From contig CAMORJ010000007.1 of NCBI GenBank assembly GCA_946623775.1, positions 1 through 27,384 on the forward strand: a stretch of DNA of 27,384 nucleotides. The letters run 5' to 3'. Shown piece after piece: positions 1-8,678 of this stretch. The notes below the pieces were generated by a model. The model ran no database searches. It was not told the origin of the DNA and saw nothing but the letters and a program-made list of their open reading frames with translations. The DNA is from an uncultured Bacillota bacterium. Its GTDB lineage: Bacteria; Bacillota_I; Bacilli_A; RFN20; CAG-826. Within the stretch, counting starts at the first letter, position 1. Every line of letters starts with the position of its first letter. The position numbers and the translations under genes were made by a program.

Positions 1-1186
1 CTTCGGTCTTCTTCGTAAGAGGGGAAACCTCGATTGGATAAGTATGGATGAAGGTCGGCTGGATGAGATCGTGCTCCACGAATTCATCGAAGAACGCCTG
101 GATGATATAGCCAACGCTGTTCCAGCTTTGCTGAAGAGGGACATTGTGCTTTTTGGCAAGAGCCACCGCTTCTTCAAAGCTCATCGGCTTGTTGAAGTCG
201 ATGCCGGTCTTCTCGAGAATCGCTTCGGTCATAGAGACCCAGCGGAAAGGTTTGGAGAAGTCGATTTCGACATCGCCCCATTGAACGACGGGGTTGCCGA
301 TAATCTTTTCGGCGATGTCTTTGAATAAGCCTTCGGCCCATTCGCGCATGGACTGCAGGTCGCCATAGGCTTGATAGAGCTCAATGGTGGTGAATTCAGG
401 GTTGTGGCGAGTATCGATGCCTTCGTTGCGGAAGATTCTTCCAATTTCATAAACGCGGTCGATCCCACCAATCATGGCCTTCTTAAGATTCAATTCGGTC
501 GCAATGCGGAGATAGAAATCTTTGTCCAAGGCATTGTGGTGGGTGATGAACGGCCTAGCAGCGGCGCCGCCGGCGATAGGAGAAAGGACCGGGGTCTCGA
601 CTTCGACAAAACCAAGGTCGTCGCAGAATTTGCGGATCTCTTTGATGATTGCGGGGCGAGCCAACGCGATTTTGCGGGAGTCCTCATTGACAATCATATC
701 GAGGTAACGATGACGGAAACGGTCTTCCGTGTCGGTTAAACCATGGAATTTCTCGGGAAGAGGCTTAAGGCATTTGGTGATGTGGGTGTATTTCTCAACG
801 TGGATGGTAAGCTCGCCGGTGCGGGATTTCATAAGCGTGCCGGCAAGGCCAACGATATCGCCGAGATCAGCAAGCTTAAAGACGTCGTAGTCATGCTCGC
901 CAACGACGTTGATGCCAATCCAACCTTGGATTTCACCATATTCGTCGCGAATATTCACAAAGCTGGCTTTGCCCATCCTGCGGATGGCCATAAGTCTGCC
1001 GGCCACGTCGACGGGGATTGCCTTCTCGGTTAATTCTTCGGCAGAAAGATCACCGTATTCTTTCCTAATGTCGCAAATGCGGTTTTTCCATTCGTATCTG
1101 GCGCCAAAGGGATCAACGCCCAATTCTTCATATTTGGGCAATTTGTCCAAACGGGCTTGTTCCTGGTCATTTAATCTTTCTTCCAT
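1..1186 (-). CDS. lysS: Lysyl-tRNA synthetase, class II (3' end missing)
   Basis: Charges tRNA-Lys with lysine in the cytoplasm. The frame is open to the window edge, so 395 codons of an expected ~500 are visible and the C-terminal catalytic motif 3 is outside. Seen: an N-terminal OB-fold anticodon-binding domain at about residues 58-150 (FVNIRDEYGEIQGWIG at 76-91), then the class II core with the YLDM/RHRYLD segment near 158-163, the motif 1 region near 180-200 (VETPVL), and motif 2 IFRNEGIDTRHNPEFTTIEL at 251-270. These identify the LysRS-II family. The ATG at 1186 is preceded by a near-perfect Shine-Dalgarno (GAGGAGGTAA, 4 bases away), which fixes the start. In Bacilli dusB is followed closely by lysS. 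Here three other genes lie between them, and a 94-base gap separates lysS from the exporter gene upstream, so it may have its own promoter. No T-box leader fits in that gap. Confidence 0.96.
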   Translation of the reverse strand, partial: MEERLNDQEQARLDKLPKYEELGVDPFGARYEWKNRICDIRKEYGDLSAEELTEKAIPVDVAGRLMAIRRMGKASFVNIRDEYGEIQGWIGINVVGEHDYDVFKLADLGDIVGLAGTLMKSRTGELTIHVEKYTHITKCLKPLPEKFHGLTDTEDRFRHRYLDMIVNEDSRKIALARPAIIKEIRKFCDDLGFVEVETPVLSPIAGGAAARPFITHHNALDKDFYLRIATELNLKKAMIGGIDRVYEIGRIFRNEGIDTRHNPEFTTIELYQAYGDLQSMREWAEGLFKDIAEKIIGNPVVQWGDVEIDFSKPFRWVSMTEAILEKTGIDFNKPMSFEEAVALAKKHNVPLQQSWNSVGYIIQAFFDEFVEHDLIQPTFIHTYPIEVSPLTKKTE

Positions 1187-1212
1187 ACGGTTACCTCCTC
1201 GAGGGCTTAAGT

Positions 1213-1221
1213 AGTCTATCA
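1213..1221 (-). promoter_or_regulatory. Possible extended -10 element for lysS
   Basis: On the minus strand the gap upstream of lysS contains TGATAGACT, which fits the extended -10 pattern TGnTATAAT with two mismatches in the hexamer. It would start transcription roughly 20 bases before the lysS ATG, including the strong Shine-Dalgarno. No convincing -35 is present, so this is only a candidate; lysS could also be reached by read-through from the exporter genes. Confidence 0.25.
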
Positions 1222-1280
1222 CAACGCGCGGATGTTTTGTGCGCACGGGTGTTTCGGTTCAAAAATAGCGGGGACGTGTA

Positions 1281-3188
1281 TTAGTTTTCTTTCATCATGC
1301 CGCCTGTATACAGCTCGTAATACTTTCCTTTTTGTTCCAAGAGCTGCTGATGGGTTCCGCGCTCAATGATGACGCCGCGCTCCAAGACCATAATGACGTC
1401 GCTGTTTTGGATGGTGGAGAGACGGTGCGCGATGACAAAGACGGTGCGGCCTCTCATAATGGCGTCCATTCCTTGCTGCACGAGCTTTTCGGTTCTGGAG
1501 TCGATGGATGAGGTGGCTTCGTCCAAAACGAGAACCGGGGGATTCGCGCAAGCGGCGCGGGCGATGGAAAGTAACTGTCTTTGTCCTTGCGACAGCCCAG
1601 CTCCAGCACCGCTTAAAATGGTGTCATAGCCTTGCGGCAACATGCGGATAAAGCCATCTGCATTGGCAAGCTGCGCTGCGCGGATAACATCTTCATCAGA
1701 TGCGTCAGGATTGCCGTAACGGATGTTGTCTTTGACCGACGCGGTGAAGAGGTTGGTCTCTTGCAAAACCATGCCCATCGCACGTCTCAAATCCTGCTTC
1801 TTAATCTTGTTGATGTTGATGTTGTCGAAACGGATTTTTCCGTCTTCGATATCGTAAAAACGGTTCAAAAGGTTCGTAATTGTTGTTTTTCCGGCCCCTG
1901 TCGCGCCGACAAAGGCAACCTTCTGGCCAGGCTTTGCATACAGGGTCACGCCATGGAGAACGGTCTTCCCTTTAACATACCCAAAGTCGACATTATCCAT
2001 CGTGATGTTGCCGGCGAGCCACGTGTAGGTAATCGTGGAATCTGCGGCGTGAGGATGCTTCCATGCCCACCTTCCGGTGAAATGGTCCGCTTCCCTCGGG
2101 GTGCCGTCTTCGCCTTCCTCTGCGTTGACCAACGTGACGTATCCGTCATCGGTTTCAGACGGTTCGTCCACCAGTTCGAAAATGCGGGATGCGCCAGCCA
2201 TGGCCATCGTGATCATGTTGACTTGGTTGGCGAGCTGAGCGACAGGCATCGTGAAGGAACGGCCCAGTTGCAAGAAGGAGATGATGATGCCCGCGGTCAA
2301 TCCAGGAACGCCCGCCGCGATTCCAAGTCCGCCAATCAATGCGAGAATGACGTATTGGATGTTGGAGAGGTTGTTGGTGACCGGACCTAGAATATTAGAG
2401 AAGCTCGACGCCTTGGTGGTGTACACGCAAAGCTGTTCGTTCAATTCATCGAATCCCTTTTTGGATTCTTCTTCGTGGTTAAACACCTTGATGACTTTTT
2501 GACCTGCAATCATCTCCTCAATATATCCATTGGTCGCGCCCAAAGCCCTCTGCTGGCCGATAAAGTACTTCGCAGATTGTTTGGTCACGAGACCAACCGA
2601 CAAAAGGATGATGAAGAAGAAGCCCAAAACGACAAGCGTCAAAACCCAGGAGGAAATAAGCATCGCCACAAAGGCGACGATCATCGTGACGACCGATTGA
2701 ACGACCGTCGGGAAGACGCGGGAAATCATTTCGCGAAGCGTGTCGATGTCGTTCGTGTAGATCGACATGATGTCTCCGTGCGTCCTGGTATCGAAATAAG
2801 AAAGCGGGAGGCTTTGCATATGCTCAAAGACCTGGTCACGGATGATTTTCTGCGTTCCCTGACCAATCACGGACACAAGGACCTGATACGAATAAGCGCA
2901 GATGATGCCGAAACCGTAGATGCCAATCATCACATAGATGGCTCTAGCCAAATCGTCGAACGTTTTGGTTCCGGCGAGGATTCCGCTGATTTGTTCATCG
3001 ACCAAAATGCGGCCAATGAATACGTTACCTACGACGCCAGCACCAGCAGAAGTCAAAATCGCGATGGAGGCAAGCAGGATCATCCAGTGGTAACGTTTCC
3101 ACATGATGCCTATCAAGCGGCCGAAAATCTGGAAGGTTTCCTTCATCGTAAGGCGTTTATGGAAATTTCCAGGACCTCTACGCGGCAT
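1281..3188 (-). CDS. ABC exporter half-transporter, catalytic subunit (ATPase-permease)
   Basis: A 635-residue type IV ABC exporter half: N-terminal transmembrane domain of about six helices (roughly 30-330), then an ATPase domain. Motifs seen: Walker A GATGAGKT at 428-435, signature LSQGQ at 532-536, Walker B VLVLDE with catalytic Glu557, and H-loop His588. So its own Walker A/B and H-loop are canonical while its signature motif is altered (LSQGQ for LSGGQ). An acidic/aromatic insertion (about 342-398) sits between the membrane and ATPase domains, as in a common Firmicutes subfamily. The ATG at 3188 is chosen because GGAGGTGA lies 5 bases upstream; the open frame continues to 3218 but lacks that signal. 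The start overlaps the end of the partner gene by 11 bases, implying translational coupling and heterodimer formation in the membrane. The substrate (drug, lipid or peptide) cannot be told from sequence. Confidence 0.95.
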   Translation of the reverse strand: MPRRGPGNFHKRLTMKETFQIFGRLIGIMWKRYHWMILLASIAILTSAGAGVVGNVFIGRILVDEQISGILAGTKTFDDLARAIYVMIGIYGFGIICAYSYQVLVSVIGQGTQKIIRDQVFEHMQSLPLSYFDTRTHGDIMSIYTNDIDTLREMISRVFPTVVQSVVTMIVAFVAMLISSWVLTLVVLGFFFIILLSVGLVTKQSAKYFIGQQRALGATNGYIEEMIAGQKVIKVFNHEEESKKGFDELNEQLCVYTTKASSFSNILGPVTNNLSNIQYVILALIGGLGIAAGVPGLTAGIIISFLQLGRSFTMPVAQLANQVNMITMAMAGASRIFELVDEPSETDDGYVTLVNAEEGEDGTPREADHFTGRWAWKHPHAADSTITYTWLAGNITMDNVDFGYVKGKTVLHGVTLYAKPGQKVAFVGATGAGKTTITNLLNRFYDIEDGKIRFDNININKIKKQDLRRAMGMVLQETNLFTASVKDNIRYGNPDASDEDVIRAAQLANADGFIRMLPQGYDTILSGAGAGLSQGQRQLLSIARAACANPPVLVLDEATSSIDSRTEKLVQQGMDAIMRGRTVFVIAHRLSTIQNSDVIMVLERGVIIERGTHQQLLEQKGKYYELYTGGMMKEN

Positions 3189-5034
3189 CGAAGTCACCTC
3201 CACCCAACTGGGTTTCATATAGTTCTCGATAGGCTTCCGAGGTTGCCATCAATTCGTCGTTGGTCCCTTCCGCGATGATTCGACCATCCTCCAGAATCAG
3301 GATTTTGTCGCAATCGCGAATCGAAAGGATTCTCTGGGCGATGATGAATTTGGTGGTGTCGGGAATCTCGGTCTGCATCGCTTTGCGGATCAAGGAATCC
3401 GTATGCGTATCAACCGCCGAAGTGGAGTCATCCAAAATCAGGATTTTGGGGTGTTTCAGAAGCGCCCTGGCAATGCAAAGACGCTGCCGTTGACCGCCGG
3501 AAATATTCGTGCCGCCTTGGTCGATGGGGGCATCGTATTTTAGAGGTTGCCTTTCGATGAACTCATCTGCACAAGCCAGCTTGGCGGCCTTTTCTAGTTC
3601 TTCTTGGGTCGCATTGGGGTTGCCCCACAGCAAATTCGAACGGATGGTTCCCGTGAACAAAACGTTTTTCTGAAGGACTACGGCGACTGCGTCCCTTAGT
3701 TTGACTAGGTCGTAGTCCCTGACGTCGATTCCGCCGATTTTTACCGACCCTTCGGTGACGTCATAAAGCCTGGCAATCAAGGAGATCAAAGACGATTTCG
3801 AGGACCCCGTGACACCGATTATGCCAACCGTAGACCCTGAAGGGATGTTCAAGTTAATGTCGTTCAAAACGTCTTTGGAAGCCTCTTTGGAATAGCGGAA
3901 ATGAACATGATCAAAGGTCACCGAGCCGTCTGGAACATCCGTAACAGGGTTCTCGGGGGAGACCAAATCGGGAGTCTCGGCCAAAACTTCCGCGACACGC
4001 TCAGCGGAGTTGCGGGAAATGATGATCATGACGAAGCCAAGCGACATGAACATCAAGGAGTTGAGAATCTGCATTACGTAGGTGAAAAGCGAGGTAAGGC
4101 TTCCGGTGTTGAATCCAGCGGGCGAATTTCCGGAAGCGACGACCATCTGAGCGCCAAACCACGAAATCAAAAGCATGGCGGTATAGACGGATAACTGCAT
4201 CACGGGGTTGTTAAACGCAAGGATTCGCTCTGCGTGGATGAAGGATTTGTAGATGAAATAGGAGACCTTGCCGAATTTCTCTTTTTCGAAATCCTCTCTC
4301 CCAAAACTCTTCACAACGCGGATGGCGTTTAAGTCCTCTTGGACCGAAGCATTCAACTGGTCATACGCATTAAACACGCGCACGAAGGTCGGGTGGACCT
4401 TGATGGCGATGATCAAAAGCGCCGCGGCTAGGAACGGTATTAACGCCAAGAAAATCAGGGACAATTGCCACGACTTTGTCGCAGCCATGATGAGGGCGAA
4501 AACCATCATCATCGGGGAGCGAACGACTAGACGAAGAATCATTTGGAGCGAGAACTGGATGTTTGTGACGTCGGTCGTCAAACGGGTAACGAGTGACGCA
4601 GAAGAGAATCGATCGATATTCAAGAACGAGAAGTCCTGAATTTTGTAATACATCGCCTGACGCAGGCGTTTCCCGAATTGGGCGGATGCTCCTGCGGCGA
4701 AAAAGCCAGCCAGGATTCCAAAAACCGTAGAGGTCAAGGCCAAACCGATCATGATTCCGGCGTACATCCACAGTTTTCCGATATCGATTGCTTCTGTGAC
4801 GCCGACTTCGGGGTCGATGATGTTGATCAAGAATTCGCTGAAGTACGGAATCAAGACTTCGCAAACGACTTCGCCGGCGACGAAAAGCCAAGCCAATACC
4901 ACGGAGCCCATGCTGCCCTTAAGGTATTTGGTGACAATGCGAAAAGCGTGGAGGCTTTTATAGCGCTTCTCCTGGGCTTCGCTTCTTTTTTCTACTGTTT
5001 CTGGAATTTGCGTTTCCTGAGATTGTTCTGGCAT
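3178..5034 (-). CDS. ABC exporter half-transporter, degenerate-site subunit
   Basis: A 618-residue partner of the next gene: charged N-terminal tail (1-35), six-helix transmembrane domain (about 40-340) and ATPase domain (about 370-618). Its catalytic motifs depart from consensus: Walker A is GVTGSSKS (407-414; Ser replaces the Gly before Lys), Walker B ends ILILDDS with Asp536 where the catalytic Glu should be, and the H-loop His is Gln567 (AQR). Its signature ISGGQ (511-515) is near-canonical. This is the pattern known for asymmetric heterodimeric exporters such as TM287/288 and BmrCD: one hydrolysing site and one degenerate site. Here the hydrolysing site would pair the partner's Walker motifs with this ISGGQ. 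The ATG at 5034 lacks a close Shine-Dalgarno; AAGGTAA lies 18 bases upstream, too far to be convincing. The partner's start overlaps this stop, so the two form an operon. Confidence 0.94.
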   Translation of the reverse strand: MPEQSQETQIPETVEKRSEAQEKRYKSLHAFRIVTKYLKGSMGSVVLAWLFVAGEVVCEVLIPYFSEFLINIIDPEVGVTEAIDIGKLWMYAGIMIGLALTSTVFGILAGFFAAGASAQFGKRLRQAMYYKIQDFSFLNIDRFSSASLVTRLTTDVTNIQFSLQMILRLVVRSPMMMVFALIMAATKSWQLSLIFLALIPFLAAALLIIAIKVHPTFVRVFNAYDQLNASVQEDLNAIRVVKSFGREDFEKEKFGKVSYFIYKSFIHAERILAFNNPVMQLSVYTAMLLISWFGAQMVVASGNSPAGFNTGSLTSLFTYVMQILNSLMFMSLGFVMIIISRNSAERVAEVLAETPDLVSPENPVTDVPDGSVTFDHVHFRYSKEASKDVLNDINLNIPSGSTVGIIGVTGSSKSSLISLIARLYDVTEGSVKIGGIDVRDYDLVKLRDAVAVVLQKNVLFTGTIRSNLLWGNPNATQEELEKAAKLACADEFIERQPLKYDAPIDQGGTNISGGQRQRLCIARALLKHPKILILDDSTSAVDTHTDSLIRKAMQTEIPDTTKFIIAQRILSIRDCDKILILEDGRIIAEGTNDELMATSEAYRELYETQLGGGDFDAA

Positions 5035-5062
5035 TTACGACGGGGCTTTCGTTACCTTGTAA

Positions 5063-5091
5063 ACCTTACGTGCGAGCGAGGAATAAGTCAA
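5063..5091 (-). promoter_or_regulatory. Candidate promoter for the ABC exporter pair
   Basis: In the 58-base gap upstream of the exporter genes the minus strand reads TTGACT, 17 bases, TAAGGT. The -35 is close to TTGACA and the spacing is ideal, but the -10 matches only three of six positions. It begins at the end of the DNA glycosylase gene, so the exporter pair may be transcribed separately from dusB and the glycosylase. Confidence 0.35.
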
Positions 5092-5092
5092 A

Positions 5093-5590
5093 TCAAATTT
5101 GATTTGAGAGCAATTCTTTTTTCCAAACCTCAATCAGCTTTTCTAAACTCACTGCGGCGTTTGCGGGGCTTGTGGAAGGCAAACACACGGCCATATCCTG
5201 CAGTTTGCGGTCCTGGAATTTGCAGAAATGCGCATAGCTGGTTTTCCCGTTGCAAATGATTTTTTCGATGGCCGTCGCTTCGATGATTGACTGCAAATTC
5301 GCAGGCACGGGGTTCCTAATTGATGCGTCGGAAGACCCGATTATGTCACATTCCTCTATCGCGTCATACAAGGCGATGCCATGGCGGAAGCAAAGGAATT
5401 TCTTTTCCTCAATCGTCTGCGGAAGAGGCTCATCAAAAGAAGCCGCAAGAACCTTCCAGAAGCGATTTTGCTTGTGCCCATAGAAAAACGCCGTCTCCCT
5501 AGAAGCCACGGACGGAAACGATCCGAGAATCAATATCTTGGAGTCCTCTTTGAACAAGGGACCAAACTCATGGGTTTGATGAGCAATCAT
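5093..5590 (-). CDS. DNA-deoxyinosine (hypoxanthine) glycosylase, UDG superfamily family 6
   Basis: A 165-residue single-domain base-excision repair enzyme predicted to remove hypoxanthine, and possibly uracil, from DNA by cutting the N-glycosidic bond. Seen: motif 1 GSFPSVASRE near residues 28-37, an aromatic/Asn segment GHKQNRFW at 38-45, and the motif 2 region LPSTSPANA near 136-144. Together these match the HDG family (often called DNA-deoxyinosine glycosylase or G:T/U mismatch-specific glycosylase) rather than classical Ung. Length is normal for the family. The ATG overlaps the dusB stop in an ATGA tetranucleotide, so it is probably translated by coupling to dusB. The exact base preference cannot be read from sequence. 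Confidence 0.85.
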   Translation of the reverse strand: MIAHQTHEFGPLFKEDSKILILGSFPSVASRETAFFYGHKQNRFWKVLAASFDEPLPQTIEEKKFLCFRHGIALYDAIEECDIIGSSDASIRNPVPANLQSIIEATAIEKIICNGKTSYAHFCKFQDRKLQDMAVCLPSTSPANAAVSLEKLIEVWKKELLSNQI

Positions 5591-6549
5591 GAAAGAATCC
5601 CATTCAGTGTAAGGAACAAATCATTTTTGGAGTTTGTTCTTGTGGCGATTTGGTTTCTTGTTGCCTTGTACCCGGGGAAGCCAGCGAAGAAATGAGGGAT
5701 TAAGCCCCTAAGTTCTTTGATGGCGACGGTTTCACCCCTTAAATCAATCAGCATATTGGCAAATCGCTTTGCATATTCAACTTGCTGTTCTAGCGTTGGG
5801 TCAGGCAAGACAACGCCATCCTCAAGCAACGCATTGATCTGGGTCACCAAGCATGGATGGCCCAATCCGCCGCGGGCAACCATAACCATATCGGCGCCCG
5901 TAATCTCGACCGCCGTTTTGGCGTCTTGGGCACTGAAAATATCTCCAGAAACGATAAGGGGTACGCTAATTTTGCTTTTTAGACCTCGGATGGCCTCATA
6001 ATTCGCCTTGCCCGCATAGCCCTGCGCTTTTGTCCTGCAATGGATGCCGATCGCGGCCACGCCCGCTCTTTGGAGTCTCTCGGCTACCGAGAAAACGTTG
6101 ATGGAATCCTCATCCCATCCTAAGCGGATTTTGGCAGTGACGGGTTTATGCGAAGCCGCAACAATGCGGCGAATATACTCTTCAAGTTCTTCCTCTTTTC
6201 GAAGCCAGCTTGAGCCGGACCCTGTTTTGGTGACTTTGTAGACCGGGCAGCCCAAATTGACATCCAAGATGTCATAGGTTGCTTCTTTTTCTATGATAGC
6301 AATCGCCTTTTCCGCAATATCGGCGCTATAACCAAAAATCTGAAGGCCAACTGGACGGTCGATTTCGCTGGTTTCAAGGTATTCGTATGTGCGCCTATTG
6401 CCAAACGCGATTCCGCAGTCGCTGATCATTTCGGAATAGGAAAGCCCAACCCCAAACGGTTTCATGAATTCCCGATAAGCGAGGCTGGTGACCCCGGCCA
6501 TCGGAGCGAGTACGACTTTTCCTTTGATTTCGATTCCGCCGATATACAT
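5587..6549 (-). CDS. dusB: tRNA-dihydrouridine synthase (DusB type)
   Basis: A 320-residue FMN-dependent enzyme that reduces uridine to dihydrouridine in tRNA, using NADPH. Seen: FMN-barrel start VVLAPMAGVT (12-21), the catalytic-cysteine motif NLGCP with Cys101 followed by KVTKTGSGS, the K-x-R active-site segment AKIRLGW near 139-145, HCRT near 170-173, and the phosphate-binding MVMVARGGLG near 222-231. Length is normal. In Bacilli this gene sits directly upstream of lysS near the origin, matching the order here apart from the intervening glycosylase and exporter genes. The ATG at 6549 is the only start that keeps the N-terminal strand; the Shine-Dalgarno is weak (AGG within TAGGCCGT). It follows the CotH-domain gene by 33 bases with no terminator between them. 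Confidence 0.95.
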   Translation of the reverse strand: MYIGGIEIKGKVVLAPMAGVTSLAYREFMKPFGVGLSYSEMISDCGIAFGNRRTYEYLETSEIDRPVGLQIFGYSADIAEKAIAIIEKEATYDILDVNLGCPVYKVTKTGSGSSWLRKEEELEEYIRRIVAASHKPVTAKIRLGWDEDSINVFSVAERLQRAGVAAIGIHCRTKAQGYAGKANYEAIRGLKSKISVPLIVSGDIFSAQDAKTAVEITGADMVMVARGGLGHPCLVTQINALLEDGVVLPDPTLEQQVEYAKRFANMLIDLRGETVAIKELRGLIPHFFAGFPGYKATRNQIATRTNSKNDLFLTLNGILS

Positions 6550-6582
6550 ACGGCCTATTTATAGACGAATAAGGGCGTTTAC

Positions 6583-8640
6583 TCAATACGCGACTTCGAT
6601 ATAATCGAAATTCGTTCCGCTTCCTTTTGTCTTAACGACAATCTGGTTTTGACCTTCTTGCAGGTTGAGTTCCGCGACCAGGACTTGGCCCCACTCATGG
6701 TATCTGTTGCTCACATCATTGGCCTGAGCGTTGAATCTTAGTGGCAATTCAACGGGCTCTTCATTTACGAAAAGCTCATACATTTCCGATATGGCCCTGC
6801 GATTGATTTGCTTTGCAAGGCCAAAGCTAAGCGCGCCTTTCACAGCATTGGGGACATTCAAGGAAAAGGCCATTTCGGCGCCTCGGACGCCGTCGATATT
6901 GCCAATATAGCCATTGTTAGATGCTCCATCCGAAGGATTTGCGGTGCGAACCCTTCCCCCGCCCGTCAAAACACAGTTTTCGGCTTCAAGGCGGATCACT
7001 TCAACGGGGTCGGTTGGATAAGCGACTTCATCTTCTTTCGGCCCGATGTTTTCCCCGTCGGAGAACAAAGCGTCGAGATTGGTGAGGCGGTCTGCCAACC
7101 AATCCGTCAAGAACATGGTTTCCTCGTGTTGGGTTTGGCATTGAACAACTTCCGTCCTTAGTTCTCCAGCGGTTCCGGAGTAGTTGCCGCCGACATGGTT
7201 CCAACGGGCGAAGTTGGCATCATAAGCGTTGCTATATTTCTTATCCATCGCGTCCATGAAATCGAAAAGATATTGAAGACATCCATCGGTTTTCAGCTGT
7301 TCCCACTTTTCCGTAACGCGGTTTTTGAACCAACCGCGGTTGGCGAAAATCTCAAGCCACGGATTGCCTCTTCCAGGCGAATAATAGCCTTTCGCGTCTT
7401 CGCAATACGTGGAGCGGTTTCCTGCCGCAGAGTCCCAATCCCAAGGAGCCTCCAGGCGGAGCTTTTTGGATCCGGTTTGTGACATATCGACGCTTAAATA
7501 AAAGCTGGACCATCCGATGTCGGGGTCGCAGAAGATTTCCGAAATGATATACATATCGACAAAAGAGTCGATGTCGAAATATTTGGCGATATGCGCTTCT
7601 TCATTGGCCTGATTAACCCTGACGATCTCAGAGAAATCATCATTGAAGTCGTAGAAGAACCCCCGGGTCGCCTGCGCGCCTAATTTATAAAGATTGGACA
7701 TGTAATTCGAAAGGAACGGGATTTGCAGTTCGTTGGTGATGTCGCTTTTCACGGTATAGCCTTTTTGGCCGTAATTGGTCGTCCCTCCCTCGTATCTCAT
7801 AGTGAAGGTCGGGTCTCCCCCTTGAGCGACCGGCGGTTCGTCGGTGTAATATCCATCGAATTCGAAGAAGTATCCTATGTCCGTCCCTTCGTAATCGTCT
7901 TCCGGCTCAGCGACATTGACTCTGTCTGTTCCGGTTTGCTGCTGTTCCACGAGGGTGTACAGTCCCCAATAATTGCCATTGATGCTAACCTGGGCAGGAA
8001 TGAAATCGGAGCAATACAGACCGTCTTTTTCTAATAGCATCTTGCCCAAAAGGAACGCCAATTGGTTGCGGTGCATCGATGAGTCTTTGACGTCGGCCAA
8101 AAGGACCCAGCTCTTTTGCTTGGTGCCGTTATTCAACCCCAGCATTTGCTGTTTCTTATCGAATTTGATGCGCAACGGCTTCTTGTCGTAGTTTGAGGTG
8201 TAGTTGCCTCTGACTTTCACGCCGCCAGGAATGTTCTCCATGTCGTACTCACGAGCGGAAGGGGAATCGACGGAAATGCTGCAAGCGGTATAATCCCATT
8301 TATCGAACCTAGATGGTTGTGTAACGAAATCGAGCGATTTTTCAGGGTTGTAAATGGTGATTGTGGGAACGTCTGGAAGGTTTTCTAGCCGTGGCAAGCC
8401 AGGATATTTGTCATATATGGTCTCTTCTACAGGCACCATAGAAGAAGAGGGGGCAGCCGTTGAAGACGAGTCGCTTTCATTAGAAGCGGAAGGCACAGAC
8501 TGCGTTTCGGCGGACGAAGAAAATGGCGTGGGATCAGCGGTTTGTTCAGTTGAACTCGAATTCATTGGAAACGTAGGTCCGCAAGAACCCAAAATCATGG
8601 CCAAAGAGCCAAAACATAGAAAGCCGGTTTTTCTTTTCAT
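6583..8640 (-). CDS. CotH-domain surface lipoprotein with carbohydrate-binding module
   Basis: A 685-residue predicted exported lipoprotein. The signal peptide MKRKTGFLCFGSLAMILGSC ends in a lipobox (LGSC, Cys20), followed by a Ser/Thr/Glu-rich linker to about residue 75. Residues about 90-540 match the CotH kinase-like family: VRGNYTSNYDKKPLRIKF, WVLLADVKDSSMHRNQLA, GNYWGLYTLVEQ and the APWDWDSA segment. The C-terminal ~135 residues (RLEAEN... to ...NFDYIEVAY) have the layout of a CBM6/35-type carbohydrate-binding module. CotH proteins phosphorylate spore-coat proteins in Bacillus, but related domains occur widely in non-sporulating gut bacteria with unknown targets. The start at 8640 is preferred over an upstream ATG at 8685 because GAGG lies 6 bases before it and it yields a clean lipoprotein signal. 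Its kinase activity and its glycan ligand are inference. Confidence 0.85.
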   Translation of the reverse strand: MKRKTGFLCFGSLAMILGSCGPTFPMNSSSTEQTADPTPFSSSAETQSVPSASNESDSSSTAAPSSSMVPVEETIYDKYPGLPRLENLPDVPTITIYNPEKSLDFVTQPSRFDKWDYTACSISVDSPSAREYDMENIPGGVKVRGNYTSNYDKKPLRIKFDKKQQMLGLNNGTKQKSWVLLADVKDSSMHRNQLAFLLGKMLLEKDGLYCSDFIPAQVSINGNYWGLYTLVEQQQTGTDRVNVAEPEDDYEGTDIGYFFEFDGYYTDEPPVAQGGDPTFTMRYEGGTTNYGQKGYTVKSDITNELQIPFLSNYMSNLYKLGAQATRGFFYDFNDDFSEIVRVNQANEEAHIAKYFDIDSFVDMYIISEIFCDPDIGWSSFYLSVDMSQTGSKKLRLEAPWDWDSAAGNRSTYCEDAKGYYSPGRGNPWLEIFANRGWFKNRVTEKWEQLKTDGCLQYLFDFMDAMDKKYSNAYDANFARWNHVGGNYSGTAGELRTEVVQCQTQHEETMFLTDWLADRLTNLDALFSDGENIGPKEDEVAYPTDPVEVIRLEAENCVLTGGGRVRTANPSDGASNNGYIGNIDGVRGAEMAFSLNVPNAVKGALSFGLAKQINRRAISEMYELFVNEEPVELPLRFNAQANDVSNRYHEWGQVLVAELNLQEGQNQIVVKTKGSGTNFDYIEVAY

Positions 8641-8678
8641 TGCATGCCTCTTTGATAATTTTAATCCAATTCCTCTAT

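Noticed and set aside
1187..1280. T-box riboswitch in front of lysS
   Set aside because: The gap is only 94 bases, with no specifier stem, T-box consensus or antiterminator/terminator pair.
1632..3278. Plus-strand open frames of about 250-270 codons opposite the ABC exporter gene
   Set aside because: They are antisense to an unmistakable ABC transporter, and their sequences are His/Arg/Asp-rich with no domain.
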